This document shows positions 9,301 through 17,337 of a stretch of 60,003 bases of DNA, in pieces. A program made the translations under genes and the position numbers. Source of the stretch: Algivirga pacifica (GTDB taxonomy: Bacteria > Bacteroidota > Bacteroidia > Cytophagales > Flammeovirgaceae); the NCBI RefSeq assembly GCF_039543525.1, contig NZ_BAABJX010000006.1, forward strand, positions 1 to 60,003, read 5' to 3'. Under the pieces are notes generated by a model. That model did not search any database. It saw nothing but the letters and a program-made list of their open reading frames with translations, and was not told the DNA's origin. Position 1 is the stretch's first letter, and each line of letters opens with the position of its first letter.

Positions 9301-10201
9301 GGCTCAGGCACTTCCAATGACCAATGTATCTCCAGGTATTTATGAAGTAGAAGTAAGTATCACTACCACCGACGACTTCAAGTTGATTGATGCATTGTCA
9401 TGGGATGTAGGGAACGAATATGGTTCGGAAGATGGGACTAATATTATTGAAGCGGATGGCTTCGGGGGAGAAATTAGCTTGCCTGCAGGACTATCTAGTG
9501 GACGTTATAAGTTAACCGCAGACTTCTTGACATTAACATTGTCTTATCAGCTACTAGGAGAAATAGACATTACGTTACCAGAAGAACTGACATTCAATCC
9601 AGAAAACTGGGCTGCAGACAAGACGTTGACGATTACCTTTGATGCGACAGGAACTCCGGTAGAGGGAGTAAGTGATCTATACCTATGGTCATGGGTTGAT
9701 GACGGATCAGAGGAACAGCCTGGAGATCAGAATAACGGGGAGTGGGCGGCTTCATCGGATGCTGCTAAATGGACCAACAATAATGACGGAACATACTCTA
9801 TTACGATGGTGCCAACGGAGTACTATGCGACGACCAAAGAGGTGATTGATACTTATGGAATCAGCTTCTTGTTGAAGTCCAAAGATGGTAGTAGTAAAAC
9901 ATCGGATTATGGTCCATTTAAGCCAAATACGATTTCTTCGGTAGCTCCTGAGTTTAAGACTGTGCCGTTGCGTCTGGCACCTAACCCAGCTTCTACCCAA
10001 GTGAATGTATTGACGGATAATCACGTACAAATTGAGCGTATTAGCATTATTAGCTTGAGTGGAGCGGAGATCAAACGTTATACTCCTCAAACCAAAGGAA
10101 AGGCAACCGTTGATGCATCCTTATTGAAAGATGGACTCTACATTATGCAGGTAGAGACCAATGAGGGGATCAGGGCTTTGAGGTTGTTTATTAGACACTA
10201 A
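6335..10201 (+). CDS. Secreted multidomain GH13 alpha-amylase family enzyme with T9SS sorting domain
   Basis: A 1288-residue secreted glycosidase expected to act on alpha-glucans. Signal peptide 1-28 is followed by two Ig-like modules (about 30-230). A CBM48/starch-binding-like domain comes next (about 245-345, VYLIGDFNDWE), then the GH13 barrel (about 385-760). All GH13 regions are present: DMVLNH (Asp473, His478), GYRFDF (nucleophile Asp549), VILEHF (acid/base Glu591) and ESHDEE (His650, Asp651). C-terminal beta-rich modules (including a second LVGSMVDWD segment near residue 990) resemble starch-binding domains. The last about 80 residues (LAPNPASTQV to the end) are a type A sorting domain for type IX secretion and surface attachment. 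It is monocistronic and ends in a strong terminator. Substrate specificity within GH13 is not resolved. Confidence 0.92.
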   Translation: MRYMHRKIYYLFLLIPLLAFVLPGVQAQTLTTDPATFGPNDEVTFTFDVSGNSTLEGLSEAWVWVWKEAPATPEATVPTNVNPADANADGAKLTKGDNNTWTITFTPAEFMTIPDGKLDKMGILMKGKDWSNGQTSDFILEVVQEGQLSVSITAPVEGSILEEGEQITIEATSSLEADLSLWVNDAEVKQSQATTTISYTHTVTSSGTVKVEVKAVAGEQSVVDQKVYTVKPTVEVAARPAGLHLGVNYDAQDPTKATLVLQDPVKKKEFVYLIGDFNDWEASEEYVMKKSEEADANYFWLEITGLESGKEYIYQYLIDGNIRIADPYTEKVSDPFDDKYINSGIIRYPNLIAYPEGKTTYRASVLQTNQEAYTWQVTDFVRPAKEELVVYEMHIRDFTDEDTYKAAMARLDHIDELGANAIHLMPINEFEGNDSWGYNPNFYFAPDKYYGTKNDLKAFIDECHSRGIAVVIDMVLNHSYHSSPFNRMYNDGDFGDPTADNPWYNTTSPNTVFSWGVDFDHESVYTQALLDSVNAHWVKEYHIDGYRFDFTKGFTNTPGDGGAYDAKRIELLKRMADELWKVDQESYVILEHFAPLEEEEELTDHGMMVWGNINHDFRDTGKGGSASLDWQYYANRGMNEKGLMSYMESHDEERMMYDALNYGLQQGTYDVQEKVTALERMKLNAAFFFPIPGPKMIWQFGELGYDVSINQVALGGTVDEGNRTGRKPVLWEYKDDADRLKLYQVYQALIGLRAEKGLSDLAPEDVTLDMGAGKSIKTYALDNGDFGMRTIGNFGLSPMSVAYDYSGKSAVWYNFFDGGNEVEAKGSLILGPGEFVVLVNQQVAFPQAGLTAQQGAAVAVEPARFKKETPIKVVFDANFGDATLADASEIYMVAGVVTEAPDSETLVSIVDDNTKGKMTKNADGLWELSLTPSEYFALDANVFPFRMGVTFRNADGSVTVNDQGKPFFFAVESFPEELYLVGSMVDWDLAQALPMTNVSPGIYEVEVSITTTDDFKLIDALSWDVGNEYGSEDGTNIIEADGFGGEISLPAGLSSGRYKLTADFLTLTLSYQLLGEIDITLPEELTFNPENWAADKTLTITFDATGTPVEGVSDLYLWSWVDDGSEEQPGDQNNGEWAASSDAAKWTNNNDGTYSITMVPTEYYATTKEVIDTYGISFLLKSKDGSSKTSDYGPFKPNTISSVAPEFKTVPLRLAPNPASTQVNVLTDNHVQIERISIISLSGAEIKRYTPQTKGKATVDASLLKDGLYIMQVETNEGIRALRLFIRH

Positions 10202-10230
10202 AGAAAATTAATGAGAGTTTTATAGTATAT

Positions 10231-10266
10231 GGAGAGAGGTCGTTTGATAAATGGCCTCTCTTTTTT
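10231..10266 (+). terminator. Rho-independent terminator of the GH13 gene
   Basis: AGAGAGGTC pairs with GGCCTCTCT around a 12-nt loop and is followed by six T. It lies 30 bp after the stop codon. Confidence 0.85.
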
Positions 10267-10316
10267 AGTGAGCAGTGAGCAGTGAGCAGTGAGCAGTGAG
10301 CAGTGAGCAGTGAGCA
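10267..10316. repeat. Tandem heptamer array (AGTGAGC)n
   Basis: About seven exact direct copies of a 7-bp unit immediately after the terminator T-run. The remaining sequence to 10604 is AT-rich, contains no gene that I can support, and presumably carries the promoter for the next gene. Confidence 0.9.
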
Positions 10317-10604
10317 TACCTGACTTATTCTTTAATTTTTTTATAAACAGACCTTCTTACAAGTAGTTAAATAGCTACGAATATTTTATCAAAAGTATAT
10401 GGGAATGAATAACGATTAACCTCTATATTATTTCGTATATTTTGACCAAAAGTAATTTTCTATTGTCTTTATGATAATGGTTTTTTATTTACTGTCTTGA
10501 TATTGAGTTGTTTAATTATTTGAGAGAATTGTCGAAGAACTAAAGGTATCTCTTAGCTTCCCAATAAATGGATGACGTGATGCTCAACTATGATAAACTA
10601 GCCA

Positions 10605-11720
10605 ATGAAACACTTCGCCCCTTTTAGCCTATTCTTTTCTATAATCCTCCTATGGAGTTGTGACCCAGATGAGCCTTCACCTGTCAATAGCCCCTATGAG
10701 TTAAGTATTCCCCCTCACTTCAGTCAGCAATATATATTGCCAGAAAATAATTCTTTGACGACAGAGGGAGTGAAGTTGGGAAGAATGCTTTTTTATGAGA
10801 AGGGATTATCAAGAGATGGATCACAATCCTGCGCGAGTTGCCATCAGCAGGAGTTTGGTTTCTCAGATCCTCGTCCGCTCAGTATAGGAGTACGGGGATT
10901 GACAGGAAGACGCCATGCGATGGCCCTTTCCAATTTGATGTGGGAGCGACGGTTCTTTTGGGATGGAAGAGCTGAGACGCTGGAAGCGCAGGCGCTTTTA
11001 CCTATTCAAGACCCTTTGGAGATGGACCATACGTTGGAGGGAGCAGTGGCTTTTTTACAGGGTGAAGAGAAGTATACCAAGCAATTTGAAAAAGCCTTTG
11101 GAACGGCAGGAGTGACCTCAGAGCGTATTGCCTTCGCTTTGGCGCAATTTCAACGTACCTTAATATCAGATAATTCTCCTTACGATCGCTACCTGAGAGG
11201 GGAGTACGAACCCACTGACTTGGAGCTGAAAGGTATAGCGTTATTTGAGACACATCCTATACCGGGTGTGGTGAGAGGTGGGAATTGTGGGGACTGTCAT
11301 TTGGGAACTTTGAAAAATGGGGATCCGATAGGATGGAAAGCTTTTCGGAATAATGGTCTGGATACCGATGCCAACCGTACGGATGACGGTTTGATGGAAG
11401 TGACCGGCAATGATTTTGACCGAGGCAAGTTCAAGGTGCCTTCCTTACGAAACATTGCAGTAACTGCTCCTTATATGCATGATGGTCGTTTTCAAACGTT
11501 GGAAGAAGTATTGGACCATTACAATGAACATATACAGTACAGTCAAACGTTAGATCCCCTGATATTAGAGGCGAGCAATCAGCCTATTTTCTCGGAGGAT
11601 ACCACGATTCAGTTGTATCTTAGAGAAGACGAAAAACAAGCGATTCTGGCATTCCTTCATATGTTAACGGATACCACATTCTTAACGAATCCTTCATTTA
11701 CTAACCCCCATACCCCATGA
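10605..11720 (+). CDS. Di-heme cytochrome c peroxidase / MbnH-like lipoprotein
   Basis: A 371-residue lipoprotein (lipobox near residue 19, LLWSC) of the bacterial di-heme cytochrome c peroxidase/MauG superfamily. Two c-type heme motifs are present, CASCH near residue 77 and CGDCH near residue 227, together with the family signature KVPSLRNI..TAPYMHDGRF. True peroxidases, MauG and MbnH all share this fold. The next gene encodes an MbnP-type protein and overlaps by four bases (ATGA), so a role as the MbnH-like enzyme that oxidises a tryptophan of MbnP is favoured. That assignment is an inference from context. The start is the ATG at 10605, which gives a proper lipoprotein signal. Confidence 0.85.
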   Translation: MKHFAPFSLFFSIILLWSCDPDEPSPVNSPYELSIPPHFSQQYILPENNSLTTEGVKLGRMLFYEKGLSRDGSQSCASCHQQEFGFSDPRPLSIGVRGLTGRRHAMALSNLMWERRFFWDGRAETLEAQALLPIQDPLEMDHTLEGAVAFLQGEEKYTKQFEKAFGTAGVTSERIAFALAQFQRTLISDNSPYDRYLRGEYEPTDLELKGIALFETHPIPGVVRGGNCGDCHLGTLKNGDPIGWKAFRNNGLDTDANRTDDGLMEVTGNDFDRGKFKVPSLRNIAVTAPYMHDGRFQTLEEVLDHYNEHIQYSQTLDPLILEASNQPIFSEDTTIQLYLREDEKQAILAFLHMLTDTTFLTNPSFTNPHTP

Positions 11721-12460
11721 AAAAATATTGGCTATTGTTATTACTTCCTTTTGTTGGCTTCTCTTGTGACCAGGAAGTAAAGGAAACGGTTCCTATGACG
11801 CTCAATTTTGAGTTTCTGTATGATAATGAACCTTTGGTGCTGGAAGCACAAACTTATACCAACGCATTGGGGCAATCCATCACGATCAGCGATTTTCGCT
11901 TTTATCTCTCTAACTTAAGGTTGGAGGGGGAAGAGATGTTCACAGAAAAAGAGAGTTATCACCTTCTAGCTTATGATTTAAGTGCTGAGGATTCTATTGT
12001 GATAGAAGCGGTTCCTAAAGAGCGTTATACCCAATTGACTTTTGCCGTAGGGATTGACCCTGAACGCAACTTATCGACTGATAATGTAGGTGATCTGGAC
12101 CCTAACAATGGGATGGCCTGGGACTGGAATACTGGTTATAAATTTCTTCTGTTAGAAGGAAGATATCTAAAGGAAGGCACACAAGAGGAGGGAATGAACT
12201 ACCATATTGGAGGAAATGATAACTACAGAGTCGTCACTTTACCTATTACGTTGGAAGAGGCAGATACTTACCAATTGAAGGTCAAGGTGCATGTTGATAA
12301 AATCTTTGGTGATAAAGCAGAGGTGGGGGTAACGGAAGCAGAACGACAGACCTTCTTTATAGACTTTGAACGGAATTCTCCTGAGGATACCATGTTTGGT
12401 CCTTATAGCCAGAACGTGGCGAATAATTATGCCTTGATGTTTTCAGTGGTTAATGATTAA
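11717..12460 (+). CDS. MbnP family copper-binding lipoprotein
   Basis: A 247-residue protein with lipobox GFSC (Cys17) and the hallmark segments of the MbnP family: ISDFRFYLSNLRL, MAWDWNTGYKFLLLEGR and YHIGGNDNYR. In characterised MbnP proteins a conserved tryptophan is converted to kynurenine by the partner di-heme protein MbnH, and this is needed for copper binding. The WxW motif here is Trp135/Trp137, and conserved His residues lie at 82 and in YHIGG. The start codon overlaps the stop of the upstream di-heme gene, so the two are translationally coupled. A second di-heme protein follows after a 196-bp repeat element. Which tryptophan is modified cannot be decided from sequence. Confidence 0.85.
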   Translation: MKKYWLLLLLPFVGFSCDQEVKETVPMTLNFEFLYDNEPLVLEAQTYTNALGQSITISDFRFYLSNLRLEGEEMFTEKESYHLLAYDLSAEDSIVIEAVPKERYTQLTFAVGIDPERNLSTDNVGDLDPNNGMAWDWNTGYKFLLLEGRYLKEGTQEEGMNYHIGGNDNYRVVTLPITLEEADTYQLKVKVHVDKIFGDKAEVGVTEAERQTFFIDFERNSPEDTMFGPYSQNVANNYALMFSVVND

Positions 12461-12634
12461 TTATCACGGTTTACTTCTTAGGAGTAGAAAATACATTCCT
12501 TGTGGGCCGTAGGTGTAGAGGTGTAGAAGCGTAGAAGTGTAAAGTTTCAGGCTTTACACTTTTACACCTCTACACTTCTACACTCTGAATCAGTTCAGTG
12601 CTTTTCCTTCTTGTAAATAATTCACTGTGATAAA
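12461..12634. repeat. TIR-bearing intergenic element, family E copy 1
   Basis: It begins at the base after the MbnP stop codon with TTATCACGGTTTAC and ends with the inverse end CACTGTGATAAA. Between the ends is an imperfect stem of octamer words (GTGTAGAG / GTGTAGAA) with its reverse complement. Related ends occur at 13599-13835, 36417-36651 and 41150-41389. Confidence 0.75.
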
Positions 12635-12656
12635 TTCTATTGAAAATTAAAAACTC

Positions 12657-13598
12657 ATGCGTTTCATTCTTTATGCGATCTTCGCTGTGATATGTATCGC
12701 CTGTACAAATGGCAACTTTTCCAATAATCAAGAGAGAAAGGAGCATAATCCTAGCACGTTAGCAGGGGAGCAATTGGGGGCGCGTTTGTTCTTTGACCCA
12801 GCCTTGTCTGTTAATGGGAAGGTATCTTGTGCGAGTTGTCACCAGCCCCAACATGGGTTTGCCGATACTGTGGCTTTTTCCAAAGGGGTAACGGGAAAGT
12901 CTTTATTAAGGCATACTCCTTCCTTGTGGAATGCAAAAAAGCAGCAAGCCTTGTTTTGGGATGGTGGGGCAAGAAACTTGGAATCGGCGGCTTTTGGTCC
13001 TTTACGACATGTAGATGAGATGGGGAATCAGGATTTGAACCTTTTGTTGTCACGCTTAAAAAATAAAGGCGATTATCCGGTACTGTTTAAGGAAGCCTTT
13101 GGCAGTGATACCATTACGTCGGCAGCTCTTGTAAGGGCATTGGCACAATATCAACGAATAATTTTACCTCCCAAGAGTCGCTATGATAGTGTTCTGCAGG
13201 GTACCCTTGTGTTTTCTGAAGTAGAAACCAAAGGGAAAAAGCTTTTTGAAAGATATTGCACTTCTTGTCATACGACTCCTGATTTCACAGATTATGCTTA
13301 CCATAATAATGGTTTAGACTCCCAGTTTTCATCAGATAAAGAAGGAGTGTATCAGGGACGTTATCGGATTACATTAGATTCTTTGGATATGGGGAAATTC
13401 AAAACTCCTTCCCTGATAGGAGTCAGTAAAACTGCTCCCTATATGCACGATGGCCGATTTAAAACACTCAATGAGGTACTGGAGCATTATCGGTATGCTA
13501 TAAAAAAATCAAAGACGCTATCTCCTCTCTTAAACAATGGTATCCCATTGTCCGATGAAGAGCAGCAAGCCTTAAAAAGTTTTTTAGAAACCCTGTAG
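12657..13598 (+). CDS. Second di-heme cytochrome c peroxidase / MbnH-like lipoprotein
   Basis: A 313-residue lipoprotein (VICIAC, Cys near 17) with heme motifs CASCH and CTSCH, and the same FKTPSLIGVSKTAPYMHDGRF signature as the gene at 10605. It is shorter and more compact than that paralogue, close to the usual MauG/MbnH size. It lies downstream of MbnP but is separated by an intergenic repeat element, so it may have its own promoter or read through. Having two di-heme enzymes flank one MbnP suggests division of labour or redundancy in MbnP oxidation. A plain peroxidase role for either cannot be excluded. Confidence 0.85.
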   Translation: MRFILYAIFAVICIACTNGNFSNNQERKEHNPSTLAGEQLGARLFFDPALSVNGKVSCASCHQPQHGFADTVAFSKGVTGKSLLRHTPSLWNAKKQQALFWDGGARNLESAAFGPLRHVDEMGNQDLNLLLSRLKNKGDYPVLFKEAFGSDTITSAALVRALAQYQRIILPPKSRYDSVLQGTLVFSEVETKGKKLFERYCTSCHTTPDFTDYAYHNNGLDSQFSSDKEGVYQGRYRITLDSLDMGKFKTPSLIGVSKTAPYMHDGRFKTLNEVLEHYRYAIKKSKTLSPLLNNGIPLSDEEQQALKSFLETL

Positions 13599-13835
13599 TT
13601 TTAGTATAAGCAGAAAACTCTGAGCTTTTGAAATAGGTTAGTGGTACGCTATAGCTTTTCTAATTTTCAATGATCAATGATTAATTTTCAATAATTAATA
13701 CGATCTAGAACTAGTTCAGCGGCCTTTAGGAGTGATTCATTTTAATTAAAAACTGAAAATTGATCATCGAAACTCAATACACTCTACAAGCAGTTCGGTG
13801 GGCTTTTTTACTCATAGACAATTAAGCGTGATAAA
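13599..13835. repeat. TIR-bearing intergenic element, family E copy 2 (inverted partner of 41150-41389)
   Basis: It starts at the base after a stop codon. Read as reverse complement, it aligns along its full length with 41150-41389, with only scattered differences; shared landmarks are AGTATAAGCAGAAAACTCTG, GGTACGCTATAGCTTTT, TGATTCATTTTAATTAA and TTTTTTACTCATAGACAATT. The interior is built of AATTTTCAATGATCAA words. From 13836 to 14056 there are further ATTGAAAATTAA words but no gene. Confidence 0.9.
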
Positions 13836-14056
13836 CTTTAATGTTAGCTTCTTAACAGCCAATAATTGGTCATCAGTGAAAATTGAAAATTAATCATTGA
13901 AAATTAAAAAGGGTAGGGTGTAAGCCTTTTTGCTTGTAACAATTTATAACAGTAAATCACAATTTTTAAAAAAATATGTTATAATTGTCTTTCTATAAGT
14001 CTGTAATATCGGGCTTTAATTGTGACAGCAAACATTTTTTTTACAAAATGATATGA

Positions 14057-14203
14057 ATGATGACAGCTAAAAAAGGGTTGCCATTTGCTATAGCATTATT
14101 TTTAGGGTTGTGCATGTTCCAATGTTCTAGAAAGGATACGCAAATGCTCGATCAATCGCCTAAAAAGGCAGCAATATCGAGGCTATCTGTAACAGGGGAG
14201 TGA
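14057..14203 (+). CDS. Small lipoprotein, 48 residues
   Basis: A short open frame beginning ATGATGACAGCT encodes a Lys-containing n-region, a hydrophobic core (FAIALFLGL) and a lipobox with Cys23 (MFQC), then a 25-residue polar tail. This is the normal architecture of a small bacterial lipoprotein. It lies 54 bp upstream of the outer-membrane barrel gene on the same strand. Function is unknown. The call rests on the lipoprotein signal only, since no family is recognised. Confidence 0.5.
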   Translation: MMTAKKGLPFAIALFLGLCMFQCSRKDTQMLDQSPKKAAISRLSVTGE

Positions 14204-14257
14204 GACACACCTATACGATTACCACCTGTTAAACAATAACTGAATTAACTAAACAAG

Positions 14258-15379
14258 ATGAAAAAGACTTTACTACTTGTCGTGGGGATGTTGGTTGCGG
14301 GCATGTCTTTTGCCCAGGAAGCAACACCAGATTCTACGGCTACGGCAAACGATACGTATAAAACGAAATATACTTTTTTGCCTTACGCTATCTATGCTCC
14401 TGAAACCAGTGTAGAGGGAGGGGTGTTAATCCTGAGACAGTTCAAGCCTAAAGGTGCAGGCGCAGACACACGTCCGTCTAATATTGAGTTTAATCCTGCT
14501 TATACACTGAATAATCAGTGGAAGATTAACTTGAAGCATACGTATATTGCTCCGGGAGAAAAGTGGATCACGACAGGTCGATTTACCTTGCGTAAATTCC
14601 CTGAGAAATATTTCGGTATAGGAAATAATACATCCGATGCACAGGAAAGAAGGGTAGACTGGACAGCTGCCATGTTCACAGGAGACTGGGCAAAGCAAGT
14701 GAAGCCGGGTATGTTTGCCGGAGTACAGGTGAAATATAACCGTTATATGAATGTTATGTTTGAGGACTGTCTTGAATGTAATGATGAGCAATTGGGAGAG
14801 GTGATTCCTGGCGAAGAAGGAGGAACTGCTGCTGGTATTGGTTTGATCTACAAATGGGATCTTCGTAACTCGGTGATGACACCGGTAAGAGGACATTACC
14901 TGGAAGTTTCTACTTTACACCATGGGAAAGCAACTTTGAGTGACTATGGTTTTTCGTCTCTAAAGTTGGATGCTCGTAAATACTTTGACTTCTCTTCTGC
15001 TCAGAATGGAGGAAGTGTATTGGCGATGCAAGCGATGGGACAGTTTACATTTGGTGATGCGCCATTTAGAGAATTGGCAATGTTAGGAGGTGATGGACAA
15101 ATGAGAGGGTATTACTTTGGACGTTACAGAGATGATCACTACGTAACAGCACAAGTAGAGTACCGTCAGGATTTGTTCTGGAGATTTGGAGCGACAGCAT
15201 TTGCTACGGTAGGTAATGTTGGAAACTCTGTGGAAAATATGATGGAAAATATCAAAGGAACAGTAGGTGCTGGCCTTCGTTTGAATATGAATAAAAAAGA
15301 CAGAGCACACTTGAGACTGGACTATGCTGTAGGAAATGGAACTAGCGGTTTGTACATGACGTTTGGAGAGGCATTCTAG
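14258..15379 (+). CDS. BamA/TamA family outer-membrane beta-barrel protein
   Basis: A 373-residue outer-membrane protein. A signal peptide (1-19, cleavage after SFA) is followed directly by an amphipathic beta-strand pattern of the Omp85/surface antigen D15 barrel. The MRGYYFGRYRDD segment matches the conserved (V/M)RGY loop 6 motif of BamA, and the chain ends in Phe, as outer-membrane barrels do. No POTRA domain is present, so it is a barrel-only Omp85 relative, a type common in Bacteroidota and of uncertain role. It ends with its own terminator. Confidence 0.85.
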   Translation: MKKTLLLVVGMLVAGMSFAQEATPDSTATANDTYKTKYTFLPYAIYAPETSVEGGVLILRQFKPKGAGADTRPSNIEFNPAYTLNNQWKINLKHTYIAPGEKWITTGRFTLRKFPEKYFGIGNNTSDAQERRVDWTAAMFTGDWAKQVKPGMFAGVQVKYNRYMNVMFEDCLECNDEQLGEVIPGEEGGTAAGIGLIYKWDLRNSVMTPVRGHYLEVSTLHHGKATLSDYGFSSLKLDARKYFDFSSAQNGGSVLAMQAMGQFTFGDAPFRELAMLGGDGQMRGYYFGRYRDDHYVTAQVEYRQDLFWRFGATAFATVGNVGNSVENMMENIKGTVGAGLRLNMNKKDRAHLRLDYAVGNGTSGLYMTFGEAF

Positions 15380-15422
15380 TAGAAGAAAGAGCTATAGATA
15401 AAACAACATTTTTATAGATAAG

Positions 15423-15457
15423 AAACACCTTTTATAAATTTAAAAGGTGTTTTTTTT
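15423..15457 (+). terminator. Rho-independent terminator of the Omp85-like gene
   Basis: AAACACCTTTT pairs with AAAAGGTGTTT around an 8-nt loop and runs into a T tract. Confidence 0.85.
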
Positions 15458-15568
15458 ATGAATATTAAAATAATGTTTTGTGTTATAAGGTAATACGTTT
15501 ATATTGTTTTAGTCAAATAACCCAATGCACCAATTCAATTATTATTTACAGAAACAGTATTACTAAGA

Positions 15569-16363
15569 ATGAAAAACTCAATTAGACTAATAGTGCTATT
15601 GTCTTTATTGGCATTTAGTGCTTGTACAGAAGAACAAACTACCCAACCAGAAAATGAGATCACTGCAGAGATGATCGAAAAACTGAATGAACTTGGCTTC
15701 AATACCGACAATTTCTACCCTGTACAGTTTGGTGAAACAGTTGTGGTAGAGCAAGATATACGCCTTACGGTAAGCCAGATCAATGAGATGCTGGAGGAAG
15801 GCATCTTACCAAAAGAAGAGCATTATTCGACCACCAACCTTGTTAGTGCACCAAGAGTGATTTCGGTGTACGTATCTCTTCCTCAGAATTATGTTGATGC
15901 AACAGACCAGGCGATTGCCCGCTATAATGCAGAAAATCTAACCTTGACATTCCAGAGAGTAACTTCTGCGTCAGCGGCAGATATTACGATTGTAGCTTCT
16001 CCTTGGTACTATGGATTCTTTGGTATTCTGGGGTCTGCAGGTTTCCCGACGGCTACAGGAGATCCTCATAATGAAATCCAAATGACTCGTTCTTATTATG
16101 ATGGGGTAACAGGTGGTGCTTTAGTGACGACTATTGCACATGAAATGGGCCACTGTATTGGGTTCCGTCATACAGACTATATGGATCGTAGTTATAGCTG
16201 TGGAGGCGCAACAGACGATGAGGGTGCTTCTGATGTAGGTGCTAACCACATCCCAGGCACACCAACGACGCCATCAGTCGCATCATGGATGTTGGCTTGT
16301 TCAGATGGTACAGATCGTCCGTTTACGGCGGATGATAAAACGGCTTTGGATTATCTATACTAG
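15569..16363 (+). CDS. M57 family zinc metalloprotease lipoprotein
   Basis: A 264-residue protein with a lipoprotein signal (LLAFSAC, Cys19), a short propeptide-like region, and the zinc-binding sequence HEMGHCIGFRHTD at 191-203, giving the metzincin-like HExxHxxGxxH pattern (His191, 195, 201; catalytic Glu192). The surrounding sequence (LTFQRVTSASAADITI, SASWML-type downstream region) fits family M57, the dual-action HEIGH protease family known from Myxococcus protease B and frequent in Bacteroidota. It probably acts on the cell surface or outside the cell. Monocistronic, with a clear terminator after the stop. Confidence 0.85.
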   Translation: MKNSIRLIVLLSLLAFSACTEEQTTQPENEITAEMIEKLNELGFNTDNFYPVQFGETVVVEQDIRLTVSQINEMLEEGILPKEEHYSTTNLVSAPRVISVYVSLPQNYVDATDQAIARYNAENLTLTFQRVTSASAADITIVASPWYYGFFGILGSAGFPTATGDPHNEIQMTRSYYDGVTGGALVTTIAHEMGHCIGFRHTDYMDRSYSCGGATDDEGASDVGANHIPGTPTTPSVASWMLACSDGTDRPFTADDKTALDYLY

Positions 16364-16439
16364 AGAAAACCCGAAGTACTTTTAAATTTAGGTATTGGGT
16401 TAATGACTTTTCATCTCATGAAAATGAGAATTTCTTATA

Positions 16440-16492
16440 AAATGCCAAGCGTTGAAGGATTTTGAAGTCCCTTAACTCTTGGCATTTTTTTT
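16440..16492 (+). terminator. Terminator of the M57 protease gene
   Basis: AAATGCCAAG and CTTGGCATTT form a 10-bp stem with a long loop, followed by a run of T. Confidence 0.75.
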
Positions 16493-16607
16493 GATTAATT
16501 ATTGATTTATTCGGAAGGTACACTGTTATGATGCGAATAGGTCGTGAAGTGCATCTTCCTAATAAGCGATGAAAAATTGATTGATGAACTTTTTGAGAAA
16601 AACAGAG

Positions 16608-17333
16608 ATGAAAAAATTAATGTTGGCAGCACTTTGTGGCAGTATGGGAATGTACAGTTGTAGTGAGGATATTGATTTGATTGGAATACAAGGAGTAGGA
16701 GCTGTGGAAAGCCGCGTATTGGAATTGGAAACTCCTGTGACTGCCATAGAAATGGATGTAGCAGCAAATATCTACATTACCCAAACACAAGGAAATCAAT
16801 CCATAGAGGTATATGGGCAGCCTAATATATTAGATGTTTTGGAAACTGATGTGGAGTATGGAAGATGGGAGATTGACTTCAATAATACAGTAGGAAACTA
16901 TAAACCACTGGAAATCCATATCAAGGTTCAGAACCTTAACGAAGTAGAGATCGATGCAAGTGGAGAGGTGAAGTTGATGACACCGTTTCAGTCCAATAAC
17001 TTTAGTTTAGAACTAGAAGGTTCAGGAAGCTTTGAGGGAGAGTTATACTCAGAATCTATTACGGTAGAAGTACCAGGCTCTGGAGATATCTATCTTTCAG
17101 GAGTGGCAGATACTATTTCGTATGATGTTTCTGGTTCCGGAAGTATCATGAGTGAGACCCTGAAAGGGAAGAGAGGAGATGTAAATGTGTCTGGCTCCGG
17201 AGATGTGTATGTAACCATTGAGGAAGGAACGTTAGATGCAGAAATCTCTGGCTCTGGTAATATATATTATTTCGGTGCTCCTGAGGTGAGTAGCCGTATC
17301 ACAGGTTCCGGACAAGTGATCTCCAATAATTAA
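16608..17333 (+). CDS. DUF2807 (head GIN domain) lipoprotein
   Basis: A 241-residue secreted protein. The ATG at 16608 is chosen because it gives a clean lipoprotein signal (MKKLMLAALC to MYSC); upstream in-frame starts at 16581 and 16584 would bury it. The mature part is a right-handed beta-helix-like chain with repeated SGSG motifs (GSGSFEGEL, GSGDIYLSG, SGSGSIM, GSGDVYV, GSGNIYY), typical of the putative auto-transporter adhesin head GIN domain (DUF2807). Function is unknown, with adhesion proposed by name only. The stop codon is followed within a few bases by a perfect long palindrome. Confidence 0.85.
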   Translation: MKKLMLAALCGSMGMYSCSEDIDLIGIQGVGAVESRVLELETPVTAIEMDVAANIYITQTQGNQSIEVYGQPNILDVLETDVEYGRWEIDFNNTVGNYKPLEIHIKVQNLNEVEIDASGEVKLMTPFQSNNFSLELEGSGSFEGELYSESITVEVPGSGDIYLSGVADTISYDVSGSGSIMSETLKGKRGDVNVSGSGDVYVTIEEGTLDAEISGSGNIYYFGAPEVSSRITGSGQVISNN

Positions 17334-17337
17334 TTTG

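Noticed and set aside
10605..13598. Methanobactin biosynthesis cluster
   Set aside because: Only MbnP/MbnH-like genes are present; no MbnB/MbnC or precursor peptide was found.
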